In this document: positions 1 to 15,300 of the stretch, piece by piece
Layout: every line of letters starts with the position of its first letter
Position numbering within the stretch: position 1 is the stretch's first letter
Source: Scylla paramamosain
Taxonomy: Eukaryota > Arthropoda > Malacostraca > Decapoda > Portunidae
Direction of reading: 5' to 3'
Length of the DNA: 64,000 nucleotides
NCBI RefSeq assembly: GCF_035594125.1
Contig: NC_087181.1
Location: forward strand, 7,984,840 to 8,048,839
The notes under the pieces: model-generated
Seen by the model: only the letters and a program-made list of their open reading frames with translations
The model's database searches: none
What the model was told of the DNA's origin: nothing
Position numbers and translations under genes: made by a program

Positions 1-1066
1 GAAGAGTGTTATTTGTGGCTTTTAGCTTTTTGGTAATTAATGAACTTAAAAACACTCATAATACACGTTTCTCGTAATCTCCTTTCGTTTTCCAAAAATT
101 GTGTTCTTTGCATGTATTTAAGCGTTTTTATTGGTAACATGATCAAAAACACTAAAAATACATGTTTTTGGTAATGTTATTCTGTTTCACCATAAAGAGT
201 GTTTTGCATGCGTTTTAGTATTTTGGTATATAAGGAGCTCAAAAACACTTAAAGGGAAGTTCCTGGTAAAAATTTGTTTTGCTCCAATGTAATGTGATTG
301 CCCTTTATTTTTAGTGCTTTATTGCCTATCACGCTCAAAAACACTCAAAAGACACTTTTCTGGTAAAGTCATTTTTTCCCATAAATCTATTTTTGCATGC
401 AATTTGGGGTTTTGGTAACTAAGAATGTGAAAACCACTCAAAATACATGCATTTATTATGGTTGTTCTTTTTCCCAATTAGGAGTGTTATACATGAGTTT
501 TAGCATTTTTGTATCTAGGAAACTTCTCCATATACGCGAGATTTTACATTTTTTGCCTTGTGGTTCTTTTGAACTATAAAAACTCATTATACACTTTTCT
601 TGCAATGTCTTTTTCTTTCCCAATATAGAGTGCTATGCATCAGTTTTCGCGTTTTTTGTAGGTAACAAGCTCAAAAACACTCAAAATATACCTTTTTAGT
701 AACGTTTTTCTATTTCTTGATATTATTTGCTTTGCATCCGTTTTAGCGTTTTTCTACGTAAAACACTGAGAAGACACGTTTTCAGTAACTTTGTTTTGGA
801 TTCCCATATAGAGTGAGTTCCTTATTATTTATCGTTTTGGTGCCTAACATGCTAAAAAACACTCAAAACACAGATTTCTGGTAAGGTCGTTTAATTTCCT
901 CATATAGGAGGCTTTGCATGCACTGTAGGGTTTGGTACATAACAGTCCGAAAAAAAGCTGAAATTAACTTTTTTGATAATATTCTTTTATCATATGATTG
1001 CCCTGAATTTTCCCAGAATTTTGGCATCTCGGTACCTAAGAAGATAAAAAAAACAAAAACAAACAA

Positions 1067-1101
<35 letters not shown>

Positions 1102-4100
1102 ATTTTGTAAATAAAGAGTGTTATTTGTGGGTTTTAGCTTTTTGGTACTTAAGGAACTTAAAAAACACTCAAAATACACGTTTATCGTAATATCCTTCTG
1201 TTTCGCAAACATATGGTTCTTTGCATGTATTTAAGCGGTTTTATAGATAACATGATGAAAAACACTCAAAATACATGTTTTTGTTCAAAATACATGTAAT
1301 GTTATTCTGTTTCTCCATAAAGTTTGTTTTGCATGCATTTTAGCGGTTTGGTATATAAGGAGCTCAAAAACACTTAAAGGCAAGTTTTTGGTATAAATTG
1401 GTGATATTCCAATGTAATATGATTGCTTTGCTTTTTTGTGCTTTATTGTCTATCACGCTCAAAAACACTTAAAAGACACTTTTCTGGTAATTTCATTTTT
1501 TTCTCAAAAAAGGTGATTTCGTATGCAATTTGGAGTTTTGGTAACTAAGAATGTGAAAAGTACTGAAAATACACGCATTTAGTAAGGTTGTTCTTTTTCT
1601 CAATTATGAGTGTTATTCATGAGTTTCAGCATTTTGGTATCTAGGAACCTTCTCAATATACACGAGTTTTTTTGTGTTTTTTGCCTTTTGGTTCTTTTGA
1701 ACTATAAAAAAACTCATTATACACTTTTCTTGCAAAGTCCTTTTGCCGCTTTTTTTTTGTAGGTAACAAGCTCAAAAACACTCAAAATATACTTTTTTGG
1801 TAATGTTTTTCTATTTCTTGATATTGGTTGGTTTGCATCCGTTTTAACGTTTTTCTACGTAAAACACTGAAAAGACACGTTTTCAGCAATTTTGTTTTGG
1901 ATTCTCATATAGAGTGAGTTCCTTATTTTTTATTGTTTTGCTGCCTAATATGCTGAATAACACTCAAAAAACAGATTTCTGGTAAGGTCGTTTGATTTCC
2001 TCATATAGGAGTCTTTGGATGCACTTTAAGGTTTGGTACATAACAGTCCGAGAAAAAGCTAAAATTAACTTTTTTGATAATTTTCTTTTATCATATAATA
2101 GCCCTGAATTTTCCCAGAATTTTGGCATCTCGGTACCTATGAAGATGAATAACAAAAAAAAAAAATAAATGAATAAAAGATCCTATTTTTTTTATTTTCT
2201 TACTTTTTTTTCTAAATAGTGTTATTTGTGGGTTTTAGCTTTTTGCTACTTAAGGAACTTAAAAACACTTATAATACACATTTTTCGTAATGTTCTTTCG
2301 TTTCGCAAACATAAGGTTCTTTGCATGTATTTAAGCGTTTTTATAGATAACATGACCAAAAACACTCAAAATATATGTTTTTGATAATTTTATTTTGTTT
2401 CTCCATAAAAAGTGTTTTGCATGCGTTTTAGCGTTTTGGTATGTAATGAGTTCAAAAACACTTAAAGGCAAGTTCTTGGTAAAAGTTGTTTTTATTCCCA
2501 TGTAATGTGATTGCCCTGCTTTTTAGTGCTTTATTGCCTAACACGCTCAAAAACACTTAAAAGACACTTTTCTGGTAATATCATTTTTTTTTTTTTTTCC
2601 ACATAAAGCTAGTTTTGCATGGAATTTCAGGTTTGGTAACTAAGAATGTGAAAAAAAAAAACTCAAAACACAGGCATTTAGTAAGGTTGTTCTCTTTCTT
2701 AATTAAAAGTGTTATTCACGAGTTTCAGCATATTGGTATGTAAGAAACTTTTCTAATACACACATTTGGTATGGTATTTCTGTTTCAAAATTAAAAGTGT
2801 TATTCATGAGTTTCAGCTTTTTGGTATGTAAGAAACTTCTTTATGTACACGAGTTTTTGAGTTTTTTCCCTTGTGGTTCTTGTCAAACTATAAAACACTC
2901 ATACACGTTTCTCGTATTGTCCTTTCTTTGCCAATATAAAGTGCTCTCCATCCATTTTTGCATTTTTTGTAGGTAACAAGCTTAAAAACACATCATAACA
3001 TATCTTTTTGGTAATGTTCTTCTATTTCTTCATATTGGTTGGTTTACATCCGTTTTAGCGTTTTTCTACGTAAATCACTGAAAAGACACGTTTTTAGTAA
3101 TATTGTTCAAATTGCTGAAAAATACTCAAAAGACAGGTTTCTGGTAAAGTCGTGTAATTTCCCCATATAGATGGCTTTGCATGCACTTCAGGGTTTGTAC
3201 ATAACTCCGGAAAAAAGTTAAAACTATTTTTTTATAATGAATTTTTTTACAAAATTTCCATGAATTCTGCCAGAATTTTTGCATCTCGGTACGTAAGAAG
3301 ATGAATAACAAAAATTTTATTTTTTTTCTTTTTAATAAAGTGTTATTTGTGGGTTTTAGCTTTTTGGTACTTAAGGAACTTAAAAACACTCATAATACAC
3401 GATTTTCGTAATGTCCTTTTGTTATACAAACATAGGATTCTTTACATGTATTTAAGCGTTTTTATAAAATACATGATCAAAAACACTCAAAATACATGTT
3501 TTTGGTAATGTTATTCTGTTTCTCCATAGAGGGTGTTTTGCATGCATTTTAGCAATTTGGTATGAAAGGAGTTAAAAAACACTTAAAGGCCAGTTCTTCG
3601 TAAAAGTTGGTTTCATTCCCATGTAATGTGAGTGTTCTGCTTTTTAGAGCTTTGTTGCATATCACGCTCAAAAAACACTAAAAAGAAACTTTTTTGGTAA
3701 TGTCATTTTTTTTTCCCACATGAAGGTAAGTTTCGCATGTAATTTGGCATTTTCGCAACTAAGAATGTGAAAAACACTCAAAATACACAATTTGTTAAGG
3801 TAGTTCTGTTTATTGATTAAAAGTTTTATCCATGCATTTCATCATTTCGGTATGTAAGAAATTTCTCTATATACACGAGTTTTTGCGTTTATTGCCATGT
3901 GGTTCTTTTAAAACTATAAAACACTCATTATACAGGTTTCTCGTAATGTCCTTTTGTTTCCTAATATAGAGTGCTTTACATCCATTTTTGCATTTTTTTT
4001 TTGTAGGTAACAAGCTCAAAAACACTCAAAATATATCTTTTTGGTAATGTTATTCTATTTCTTCATATAAGCTGGTTTGGATCCGCTTTAGCGTTTTTCT

Positions 4101-5644
4101 ACGTAAACACTGAAAAGACACGTTTTCAGTAATTTTGTTTTGGATTCACATATTGACTGACTTCCATATTATTTATCGGTTTGGTGCCTAACATACTGGA
4201 AAACACTGAAAAGACATGTTTCTGGTAAAGGCGTTTAATTTCCTCATGCACTTTAGGGTTTGGTAAATAACAATCCGAAAAAAAGCTATAATTAACTTTT
4301 TTGATAATGTTCTTTTTTCCACATAAATTCCCTGAATTTTGGCAGAATTTTGGCATCTTGGTACTTATGACAATCAATAAAAAAAATGTTTTTTTTTTCT
4401 CTCTCTTTAAAGTGTTATTTGTTAGTTTTAACGTTTTGGTTCTTAAGGAACTTAAAAACAGTCATAATCTAAGAAACATCTCCATATAGAAGAGTTTTTG
4501 CTCGTTTTGCCTTGTGGTTCTTGTGAAACTATAAAACACTCATTATAAACGTTTCTCGTAATGTCCTTTTGTTTCCCAATATAGAGAGATTTGCATCCGT
4601 TTTCGCTCAAAACACAAAAAAAAATACCTTTTTGGTAATATTATTTTATTTCATGATATTGGTTGATTTGCATTCGTTTTAGCGTTTTTCTACGTAAAAC
4701 ACTGAAAAGACACGTTTTCAGTAATTTTGTTTTGGATTCCCATACAGAGTGACTTCCATATTATGTATTGATTTGGTGCCTAACATACTGAAAAAGAGGC
4801 AAAAGACAGGTTTCAGGTAAAGTCGTTTAATTTCCCCATATAGGTGGCTCTACATGCACTTTAGGGTTTGATACATAACGGTCTGAGAAAAAAGCTAAAA
4901 TTAACTTTTTTGATATTCTTTTTTCACATAATTTCACTGAATTTTGCCAGAATTTTGGCATCTCGATACCTATGATGATCAATAACAAAAAAAATAAGCT
5001 ATTTTTTTCATTTTTTTATTCATTTTTTCTCTATAAAAAGGGTTATTTGTGGGTTGAAGCTTTTTGGTACTTAAGGAACGTAAAAACATTCATAATACTC
5101 GTTTCTCGTAATATCCTTTTGTTTCCTAAAGATAAGGTTCTTTGCATGTATTTAAGCGTTTTTATAGGTAACATGATCAAAAACACTCAAAATATACCGT
5201 TTTGGTAATGTTATTCTGTTTCTTCATATTGGTTGGTTTCCATCCGTTTTAGCGTTTTTTTTTTTTTTATGTAAAGAAGAAAAGACACGTTTTCAGTAAT
5301 TTTGTTTTGGATTCCCATATAGAGTGACTTCCATGTTATTTATCGTTTTGATGACTAACATGCTGAAAAACACTCAAAAGACAGGTTTCTTGTAAAGTCG
5401 TTTAATTTCCCCATATAGGTGGCTTTGCATACACTTTAGGGTTTGGAAAATAACAGTCCGAAAAAAACCTAAAATTATCTTCTTTCATAATATTCTTTTT
5501 CTCACGTAATTTTCCTGAATTTTCCCAGAATTTTGGCATCTCGGTACCTATAAAGATCATTGAAAAAAATTGTTTTATTTATTTATTTTTATTTTTTTTT
5601 CACTATAAAGAGTGTTATTTGTGGGTTTCAGCTTTTTGGTACTT
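1..5644 (-). repeat. 11-mer HOR satellite, reversed segment
   Basis: Tandem satellite whose monomers read on the minus strand: on the + strand each shows GCATGC..TTTTAGCGTTTTGGTA followed by CAAAAACACTCAAAA. Monomers of about 92 bp are organised into HOR units of about 1.1 kb. The landmark monomer m3 (AGTGTTATTTGTGGGTTT on this strand) recurs near 3, 1,115, 2,217, 3,340, 4,410, 5,040 and 5,611. The intervals show four full-length units, then two short ones. The array is cut by the window start. Variants private to this piece (TAATTAATGAAC near 33, CAAAAATTGTG near 94) reappear inverted near 50,580 and 50,510, so this segment and the one at 44,128-50,610 are copies of one another. I see no gene; the short open frames repeat with the HOR. 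Confidence 0.9.
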
Positions 5645-5655
5645 AAGTACCAAAA
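5634..5655. repeat. Perfect palindrome at HOR inversion junction
   Basis: A 22-bp perfect palindrome centred on GGTACTTAAGTACC. It is where the array turns from minus to plus: the same monomer (m3, then m4) leaves the centre in both directions, so the flanks form a much longer imperfect inverted repeat. The identical 22 bp stands at 44,954-44,975 in the inverted copy of this region. Confidence 0.9.
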
Positions 5656-7199
5656 CGCTAAAACACACAAATAACACTCTTTATAGAGAAAAAAAAAATA
5701 AAATAAAATGAATACAAAATTTTTTTTTTTTTTTTTTTTATCTTCATAGGTACCGAGATGCCAAAATTCTGGCAAAATTCAGGGAAATTAGGTAAAGAAA
5801 AAAAAATAATAATTTTAGCTTTTTTCCAGAGTTATGCACCAAATCCTGAAGTGCATGCAAAGCCACCTATATGGGAAAATTACACGACTTTACCAGAAAC
5901 CTGTACCAGAAGCAATTTCAACAATATTACTGAAAACGAGTATTTTCAGAGATTTACGAAGAAAAACGCTAAAACGGATGCAAACCAACCAATTTGAAGA
6001 AATAGAATAACATTACCAGAAAGATATATTTTGAGTGTTTTTAAGCTTGTTACCTACAAAAAATGCAAAAATGGATGGAAAACACTCTATATTAGGAAAC
6101 AAAAGAACATTACGAGAAAAGTGTATAATGAGTGTTTTATAGTTTCACAAGAACCACAAGGCAATAAACACAAAAACTCGTGTATATATAGAGAAGTTTC
6201 TTACATATCAAAATGACGAAATGCATGAATAACACTTTTAATCGAGAAACAGAACTACCCTACCAAATTGTGTATTTTGAGTTTTTTTCACATTCTTAGT
6301 TACGAAATTACCAAATTACATGCGAAACTAGCTTTATGTGGAAAAAAAAATGACATTACCAGAAAAAATTTTTCGAGTGTTTTTGAGCGTGATATGCAAC
6401 AAAGCAATAAAAAGCAGAACATTCACATTATTGGGAATAAAAACTTTTATGAAGAACTTGCCTTTAAGTGTTTTTTAACTCCTTACATACCAAAACGCTA
6501 AAACGCATGTAAAACACCCTTTATGGAGAAACAGAATAACAATACCAAAAATACGTATTTTGAGTGTTTTTGATCACGCCTAAATACATGTAAAGAACAC
6601 TATGTTTGTATAAGTTAGGGAAATTACGAAAAATTTTATGTATTATTATTATTATGTGTATTATAAGTGTTTTTAAGTTCCTTAAGTACCAAAAAGCTAA
6701 AACTCACAAATAACACTTTTTAGAGAAAAAAAAATTTGTTATTTATCTTCATAGGTACCGAGATACCAAAATCCTGGAAAAATTCATGGAAATTTTGTAA
6801 AAAAAATCATTATAAAAAAATAATTTTAGCTTTTTTCCGGAATTATTATGATGTGCATGCAAAGCCACCTATATGGAGAAATTACTCTACTTTACCAGAA
6901 ACCTGTCTTTTGAGTGTTTTTTCCAGCAATTTCAACAGTATTACTGAAAACGTGTCTTTTCAGTGATTTATGTAGAAAAACGCTAAAACAGATGCAAACC
7001 AACCAAAATGAAGAAATAGAATAACTACCAAAAAGATATATTTTGATGTGTTTTTGAGCTTGTTACCTACAAAAAAAAAAAAAATGCGAAAATAGATGAA
7101 ACGCACTCTATATTAGGAAAGAAAAGAACATTACGAGAAACGTGTATAATGAGTATTTTATAGTTTCACAAGAACCACAAGGCAAAAAACTCAAAAACT

Positions 7200-7390
7200 C
7201 GTGTACATAAAGAAATTTCTTATATACCAAAATGCTGAAACACATGAATAACACTTTTAATTGAGAAACAGAAATACCTTACCAAATGTGTGTTTTAGAT
7301 AAGTTTCTTACATATCAAAATGCTGAAACTCATGAATAACACTTTTAATTAAGAAACAGGACAACCTTACTAAATGCCTGTATTTTGAGT
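7200..7390 (+). repeat. Extra partial m9 monomer in HOR unit
   Basis: The m9 landmark (GCTGAAAC..CATGAATAACACTTTTAATT) appears twice in succession, near 7,232 and 7,322, where other units have it once. The second copy begins inside the GTGTGTTTTAGA stretch of the first. The same double m9 is present near 47,800-47,900 (plus) and 2,700-2,850 (minus), so it marks a subfamily shared by three places in the window. Confidence 0.75.
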
Positions 7391-10300
7391 GTTTTTCACA
7401 CTCTTAGTTAACAAAACCCCAAATTCCATGCGAAACTAGCTTTATGTGGGAAAAAAAATAATATTACCAAATAATGTTTTTCGAGTGTTTTTGAGCGTGT
7501 TAGGCAATAAACCACTAAAAAGCAGGGCAATCACATTACATGGGAATAAAACCAACTTTTACCAAGAACTTGCCTTTAGGTGCTTTTGAGCTCATTACAT
7601 ACCATAACGCTAAAACGCATGCAAAACATCTTTTATGGACAAACAGAATAAATATTATCAAAAACATGTATTTTGAGTGTTTTTGATCATGTTATCTATA
7701 AAAACTCTTAAATACATGCAAAGAACCTTATGTTTGTGAAACGAAAGGACATTACGAGAAATATGTATTATGAGTGTTTTTTAGTTCCTTAAGTACCAAA
7801 AAGCTAAAACCCACAAATAACACTCTTTATTTAGAAAAATAAATAAATAAAAAATAAAAAAATAGGATTTATATTTTTTCTTATTCATCTTCATAGGTAC
7901 CGAGATGCCAAAATTCTGGGAAAATTCCGGGCTATTATATGATAAAAGAAAATTATCAAAAAAGTTAATTTTAGCTTTTTTTTTCGGACTGTTATATACC
8001 AAACCTTAAATTGCATGCAAAGTCTCCTATATGAGGAAATTAAACGACCTTAAAAGAAATCTATCTTTTGAGTGTTTTTCAGAATGTTAGGCACCAAAAC
8101 GATAAATAAAAAAGGAACTCACTCTATATGGGAATCCAAAACAAAACTACTGAAAACGTGTCTTCTCAGTGTTTTACGTAGAAAAACGCTAAAACGAATG
8201 CAAACCAACCAATATAAAAAAAATAGAAAAACATTACCAAAAAGGTATATTTTGAGTGTTTTTGAGCTTGTTACCTACAAAAAACGCGAAAATTGATGCA
8301 AAGCACTCTATATTAGGAAATAAAAGGACATTGCAAGAAAAGTGTATAATGAAAAAAAAGCAAAAAACGCAAAAACTTGTGGATATGGAGAAGTTTCCTA
8401 GACACGAAAATGCTGAAACTCATGAATAACATTCCTAATTGAGAAACAGAACAACTTTACTAAATGCGTGTATTTTGAGAGCTTTTCACATTCTTAGTTA
8501 CCAAAACCCCAAATTGCATGCGAAACCAGCTTTATGTAAGAAAAAAATGACATTGCCAGAAAAATGTCTTTTGAGTGTTTTTGAGCCAGATAGGCAATAA
8601 AGCACTAAAAAGCAGGGCAATCACATTACATTTGAATAAAACCAATTTTTATCAAGAACTTGCCTTTTAGTGTTTTTGAGCTCCTTATATACTAAACCTC
8701 TAAAACGCATGCAAAACAAACTTGATGGAGAAAGAATAAAATTACCAAAAACATGTATTTTCAGTGTTTTTGATCATGTTATCTATAAAAACGCTTAAAT
8801 ACATGAAAAGAACCTTATGTTTGGGAAACAAAAGGACATTACGAGAAACGTATATTATGAGTGTTTTTAAGTTTGTTTAGTACCAAAAACCTAAAACCCA
8901 CTCTTTATTTAGAAAAAAAAAATAAATAAATAAAATATTTTTTGTTTTTTTTTTGTTTTTTGTTTTCTATATGGGAATCCAAAACAAAATTACTGAAAAC
9001 GTGTCTTCCCAGTGTGCTACGTAGAAAAACGCTAAAATGGATGCAAACCAACCAATATCAAGAAATAGAAAAAAAACATTACCAAAAAGGTATATTTTGA
9101 GTGTTTTTGAACTTGTTACCTACAAAAAAACGCTAAAATTGATACAAAGCACTCTATATTGGGAAACAAATGGACATTACGAGAAAAGTGTATAATTAGT
9201 GTATTATATTTCAAAAGAACAACAAGGCAAAAAAACACAAAAACTTGTGTATATGAAGAACTTTCCTAGATACCAAAATGCTGAAACTCATGAACAAAAC
9301 TCTTAATTGAGAAACAGAACAACCTTACCAAATTTGTGTATTTTGAGTGTTTTTCATATTCTTAGTTACCAAAAACCCAAATTTCATGCGAAACCAGATT
9401 TATGTGGGAAAACATGACATTTCCAGAAAAATGTCTTTTGAGTGTTTTTCAGCGTGATAGCCAATAAAGCACTAAAAAGCAGGGCAATCACTTTTCATTG
9501 CAATAAAACCAATTTTTACCAAGAACTTGCTTTTAAATGTTTTTGAGCTCTCTATATACCAAACCGCTAAAACGCATGCAAAACAAACTTTATGGAGAAA
9601 CAGAATAACATTACCAAAAACATGTAATTTGGGTGTTTTTTTATCATGTTATCTATAAAAACGCTTAAATACATGCAAAGAATATTATGTTTGGGAAACA
9701 AAAGGACATTACGAGAAACGTGTGTCATGAGTGTTTTTTTTAAGTTCCTTAAGTACCAAAAAGCTAAAACCCACAAATAACATTCTTTATTTAGAAAAAA
9801 ACAATAGGAATTTTTTTTTTCATCTTCATAGGTGCCGAGATGCCAAAATTCTGGGAAAATTCAGGAAAATTATATGAACAAAAGAATATAATCAAAAAAG
9901 TTAATTTTAGCTTTTTTTTCGGACTGTTATGTACCAAACCGTAAAGTGCATGCAAAGACTCCTATGTGAGAAAATTAAACGACCTTACCAGAAATCTGTC
10001 TATTGCGTGTTTTTCAGCATATTAGGCACCAAAACGATAAATAATAAGGAACTCACTCTATATGGGAATCCAAAACAAAATTAATGAAAATGTATCTTCA
10101 CAGTGTTTTACGTAGAAAAACGCAAAAACTCGTGTATATAAAGAAGTTTCTTAGATACCAAAATGCTGAAACTCATGAATAACAATCTTAATTGAGAAAC
10201 AGAAGAACCTTAGCAAATATTTATTTGTATTTATGTATTTAGAGTGTTTTTCATATTCCTAGTTAGCAATACCCAAAATAGCATGCGAAACTAGCTTCAT

Positions 10301-12340
10301 GAGGGAAAAAAATGACATTATAAGAAGTGTCTCTTAATTGTTTTTGAGCGTGTTAGGCAATGAAGTACTAAAAAGCAAGGAAATCACATTACATGGGAAT
10401 AAAACCAACTTTTACCAAGAACTTGCCAATATGTGTTTTGGTTTCCTTACATACCAAACCGCTAAAACGCATGGAAAACAAACTTTATGGAGAAAGAGAA
10501 TAACTCTTCCAAAAACATGTATTTTGAGTGTTTTTGATAATGTTATCTATAAAAACGCTTAAATACATGCAAAGAACCTTATGTTTGGGAAACGTAAGGA
10601 CATTACAAGAAATGTGTATTATGAGTGTTTTTAAGCTCCTTAACTACCGAAAAGCTAAAACCCACAAATAACACTCGTTATTTAGAAAAAAAAACAAAAA
10701 TAAAAAATAAATAAAATAAATATAAGGATTTTCTTTTTATTTTTTTTGTTATTCACCTTCATAGGTACCAAGATGCCAAAATTCTGGGAAAAATTAGGGC
10801 AATTATATGATAAGAGAATATTATCAAAAAAAGATGATATTAGCTTTTTTTCCGACCGTTATGTACCAAACACTAAAGTGCATGCAAAGTCTCCCATATG
10901 AGGAAATTAAACGACCTTACCAGAAATCTGTGTTTTGAGTGTTTTCAGCATGTTAAGCACCAAAACGATAAATAATAAGGAACTCACTCTATATGGCAAA
11001 CCAAAACAAAATTACTGAAAACGTGTCTTTTCAATGTTTTACGTAGAAAAACGCTAAAACGGATACAAACCAACCAATATCAAGAAGTAGAAAAACATTA
11101 CCAAAAATGTATATTTTGAGTGTTTTTGAGCTTGTTACCTACAAAAAAAACGCGAAAATTGATACAAAGCACTCTATATTGGGAAACAAAATGACATTGC
11201 GAGAAAAGTGTATAATGAATGTTTTATAGTTCAAAAGAACCACAAGGCAAAAAACGCAAAAACTCGTGTATATGGAGAACTTTCCTAGATACCAAAATGC
11301 TGAAACTCATGAATAACACTCTTAATTGAGAAAGAGAACAACTTTACTAAATGCGTGTATTTTTCACATACTTAGTTACCAAAATCCCAAATTGCATGCG
11401 AAACTAGCTTTATGTGGGAAAAAAATGACATTACCAGAAAAGTGTCTTTTGAGTGTTTTTGAGCATGATAGTCAATAAAGCACTAAAAAACAGGGGAATC
11501 ACTTTACATGCCAATAAAATCAATTTTTACCAAGAACTTGCCTTTAATTGTTTTGAGCTCTTTATATACCAAAACGCTAAAACGCATGCAAAACACACTT
11601 TATGGAGAAAGAGAATAACATTATCGAAAACATATATTTTGAGTGTTTTTGATCATGTTACCAATAAAAACGTTTAAATACATGCAAAGAACCCTATTTT
11701 TGGGAAACGAAAGGACATTACGAGAAACGTGTATTATGAGTGTTTTTAAGATCATTATTTACCAAAAACCTTAAAACCACAAATAACACTCTTTATTGAG
11801 AAAAAAATAATAAATAAATAAAAAAAATACGATATTTTTTTCTTTCTTTTTCATCTTCACAGGTACCAAGATGCCAATATTTGGGCGAAGTTCAGGAAAT
11901 TATGAGTCAATTATCAAAAAAATTAATTTTAGCTTTTTTTTTTCGTACTGTTATGTACCAAACAAACCTTAAAGTGCATGCAAAGCCACCTATATGGGGA
12001 AATTAAACGTCTTTGCCAAAAAACTGTCTTTTGAGTGTTTTTCCGCTTGTTAGGCACCATAACAGTAAATAACATGCAAGTCACTCTATATGGGAATATA
12101 AAACAAAATTACTGAAAACGTGTCTTTTCGGTGTTTTACGTAGAAAAACGCTAAAACGGATGCAAACCAACCAATAAGAAGAAATAAAATAACATTACGA
12201 AAAAGGTACATTTTGAGTGTTTTTGAGCTTGTTACCTACAAAAAACGCGAAAATGGATGCAAAGCATCCATTTTCTCTTGGGAAACAAAAGGACATTACG
12301 AGAAAAGTGTATAATGATTTATTATTTTTGAGCAAAAGAA

Positions 12341-12364
12341 CTTGTGGTTCACAAGAACCACAAG
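12341..12364. repeat. 10-bp-stem hairpin in m8 extension
   Basis: CTTGTGGTTC, a 4-nt ACAA loop, then GAACCACAAG: a perfect stem of 10 bp. In ordinary HOR units only the right half (GAACCACAAGGC) is present, so this unit has gained an inverted copy of it. The same hairpin is at 54,192-54,215 and 62,366-62,389, and a decayed one at 60,417-60,441. Confidence 0.85.
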
Positions 12365-15300
12365 GCAAAAAACGGAAAAACTCGTGTATGTAAAAAAGTT
12401 TCTTAGATACCAAAATGCTGAAAATCATGAATAACAATATTAATTGAGAAACAGAACAACCTTACCAAATGCGTGTATTTTGAGTGTTTTTCACATTCTT
12501 AGTTAGCAAAACTCCAAATAGCACGCGAAACTATGTTGGAAAAAAATGACATTACCAGAAAAGTCTTTTGAGTGTTTTTGAGCGTGTTAGGCAATAAATC
12601 ACACACACAAAAAAAAAAGTATGGCAATCACATTACATGGGAATAAAATCACCTTTTACCAAAAACTTGCCTTGAAGTGTTTTTGATCTCCTTACAAACC
12701 AAAACGCTAAAACGCATGCAAAAAAACTTCTTTATGGAGAAGCAGAATAACATTACTAAAAACATGTGTTTTAAGTGTTTTTGATCATGTTACCTATAAA
12801 AACGCTTAAATACATGCAAGGAACCCTATGTTTCGGAAACGAAAGGACATTACGAGAAACATGTATTAGGACCGTTTTTAAGTTCCTTAAGTACTAAAAC
12901 GTTAAAACATACAAATAACACTCTTTATAGAGAAAAAAATAAATAAATTAAAAAATAGCTTTTTTTTATATTGATTTTCATAGGTACCAAGATGCCAAAA
13001 TTCTGCCAAAATTCAGGGAATTTATGTGGAAAAAAGAACATTAAATATAGCTTTTTTTTCGGATTTTTATGTACCAAACTCTAAAGTGCGTGCCACCTAT
13101 ATAAGGAAGTTAAACGACTTTACCAAAAACCTGTCTTTTCAGTGTTTTTCAGCATGTTAGGCACCAAAACGATAAAATAATATGGAAGTCAGTCAATATG
13201 TGAATCCAAAACAAAATTACTGAAAACGTGTCTTTTCAGTGTTTTACGTAGAAAAACGCTAAAACGGATGCAAACCAACAAATATGAAAAAATAGAATAA
13301 CATTACCAAAAAGTGTTTTTGAGCTTTTTACCTACAAAAAAACACCCAAATGGATGGAAAGTACTCTATATTGGGAAGCAAAAGGACATTACGAGAAACG
13401 TGTATAATGATTGTTTTATAGTTTCACAAGAACCACAAGGCAAATAACGCAAAAACTCGTGTATATAGAGAAGTTTCTTACATACCAAAACGCTAAAACT
13501 CATGAATAACACTTTTAATTGAAAAAACAGAGCAACCTTAGCAAATGTGTGTATTTTGAGTTTTTTTCACATTCTTAGTTACGAAAATCCCAAATTACAA
13601 GCGAAAATAGCTTTATGTGGGAAAAAAATAACATTACCATAAAAGTGTCTTTTGAGTGTTTTTGAGCGTTATATGCAACAAAACACTAAAAAGCAGAACA
13701 ATCACATTACATTGGAATAAAACCAAATTTTACGAAGAACTTGCCTTTAAGTGTTTTTTTTAACTCCTTACATACCAAAACACTAAACGCATGCAAAACA
13801 ACCTTTATAGAGAAACAGAATAACATTACCAAAAACATGTATTTTATGTGTTTTTGATCATGTTACCTATAAAATCGCTTAAATACATAAAAAGAATCCT
13901 ATGTTTTTTTAAACGAAAGGACATTACGAAAATTGTGTATTATTTTTAAGTATTTTTAAGTTTCTTAAGTACCAAAAAATCTAAAACCCACAAATAACAC
14001 TCTTTATAGGGAAAAAAAAATAGATTTTTTTTTTTTTTTGTTATTCATCTTCATAGGTACCGAGATGCCAAAATTCTGAGAAAATTCAGAGAAATTATGT
14101 GAAAAAAAACATAAAAAAAATAATTTTAGCTTTTTCCGGAGTTATTTACGAAACCCGGAAGTGCATGCAAAGCCACCTATATAAGGAAATTACACGACTT
14201 TACAAGAAACGTGTCTTTGGGTGTTTTCAGCAATTTCAACAATATTACTGAAAACGTGTCTTTTCAGTTTTAGCGCAGAACGCTAAAACGGATGCAAACC
14301 AACCAATATGAAGAAATAGAATAACATTTCAAAAAAGGTTGAGTGTTTTTGAGCTTGTTACCTACAAAAAACGCAAAAATGAATGCAAAGCAGTCTATAT
14401 TGGGAAACAAAAGGATATTACAAGAAAATTGTATAATGAATGTTTTAATAGTTTTCAAGAACCCTAAGGCAAAAAACGCAAAAACTCGTATATATGGAGA
14501 AGTTTCTTAGATACCAAAATGCTGAAACTCATGAATAACACTCTTAATTGAGAAACAGAACAATCTTAGGAAATGAGTGTATTTTGAGTGTTTTTTTTCA
14601 CATTATTAGTGGTCCAACCCCAAATTACATGCGAAACTGTGGGAAAAAAATGAAATTACTAGAAAAGTGTCATTTTAGTGTTTTTCAGCGTGTTAGGCAA
14701 TAAAGCACTAAAAAGCAGGGCAATCACATTACATGGGAATATAACCAACTTTTGCCAAGAAATTGCCTTTAAGTATTTTTGAGCTCCTTACATACCAAAA
14801 CGCTAAAACTCATGCAAAACATCCTTTATGGAAAAACAGAATAACATTATCAAAAACATGTATTTTGAGTGTTTTTGAGCTTGTTACCAATAAAACGCTT
14901 AAATACATGCAAAGAACCCTATGTTTGGGAATGAAAGGACATTACGAGGAATGTGTATTATGAGTGTTTATAAGTTCCTTAAGAACCAAAAAGCTAAAAC
15001 CCACAAATAACACTCTTTATAGAGAAAAAATAAATACATAAATAAAAAATTAGCATTTTTTTTATTGATCTTCATAGGTACCAAGATGCCAAAATTCTGT
15101 CAAAATTCAGGAAAATTACGTGAAAAAAGAATATTATGAAAAAGGTTAATTTTAGCTTTTTTTCGGACTGTTATGTACCAAACCCTAAAGTGTATGCAAA
15201 GTCACCTACATGAGGAAATTAAACGACTTTACAAAAAACCTGTCTTTTGAGTGTTTTTTCAGCATGTTAGGCATTAAAACGATAAATAACATGGAAGTCA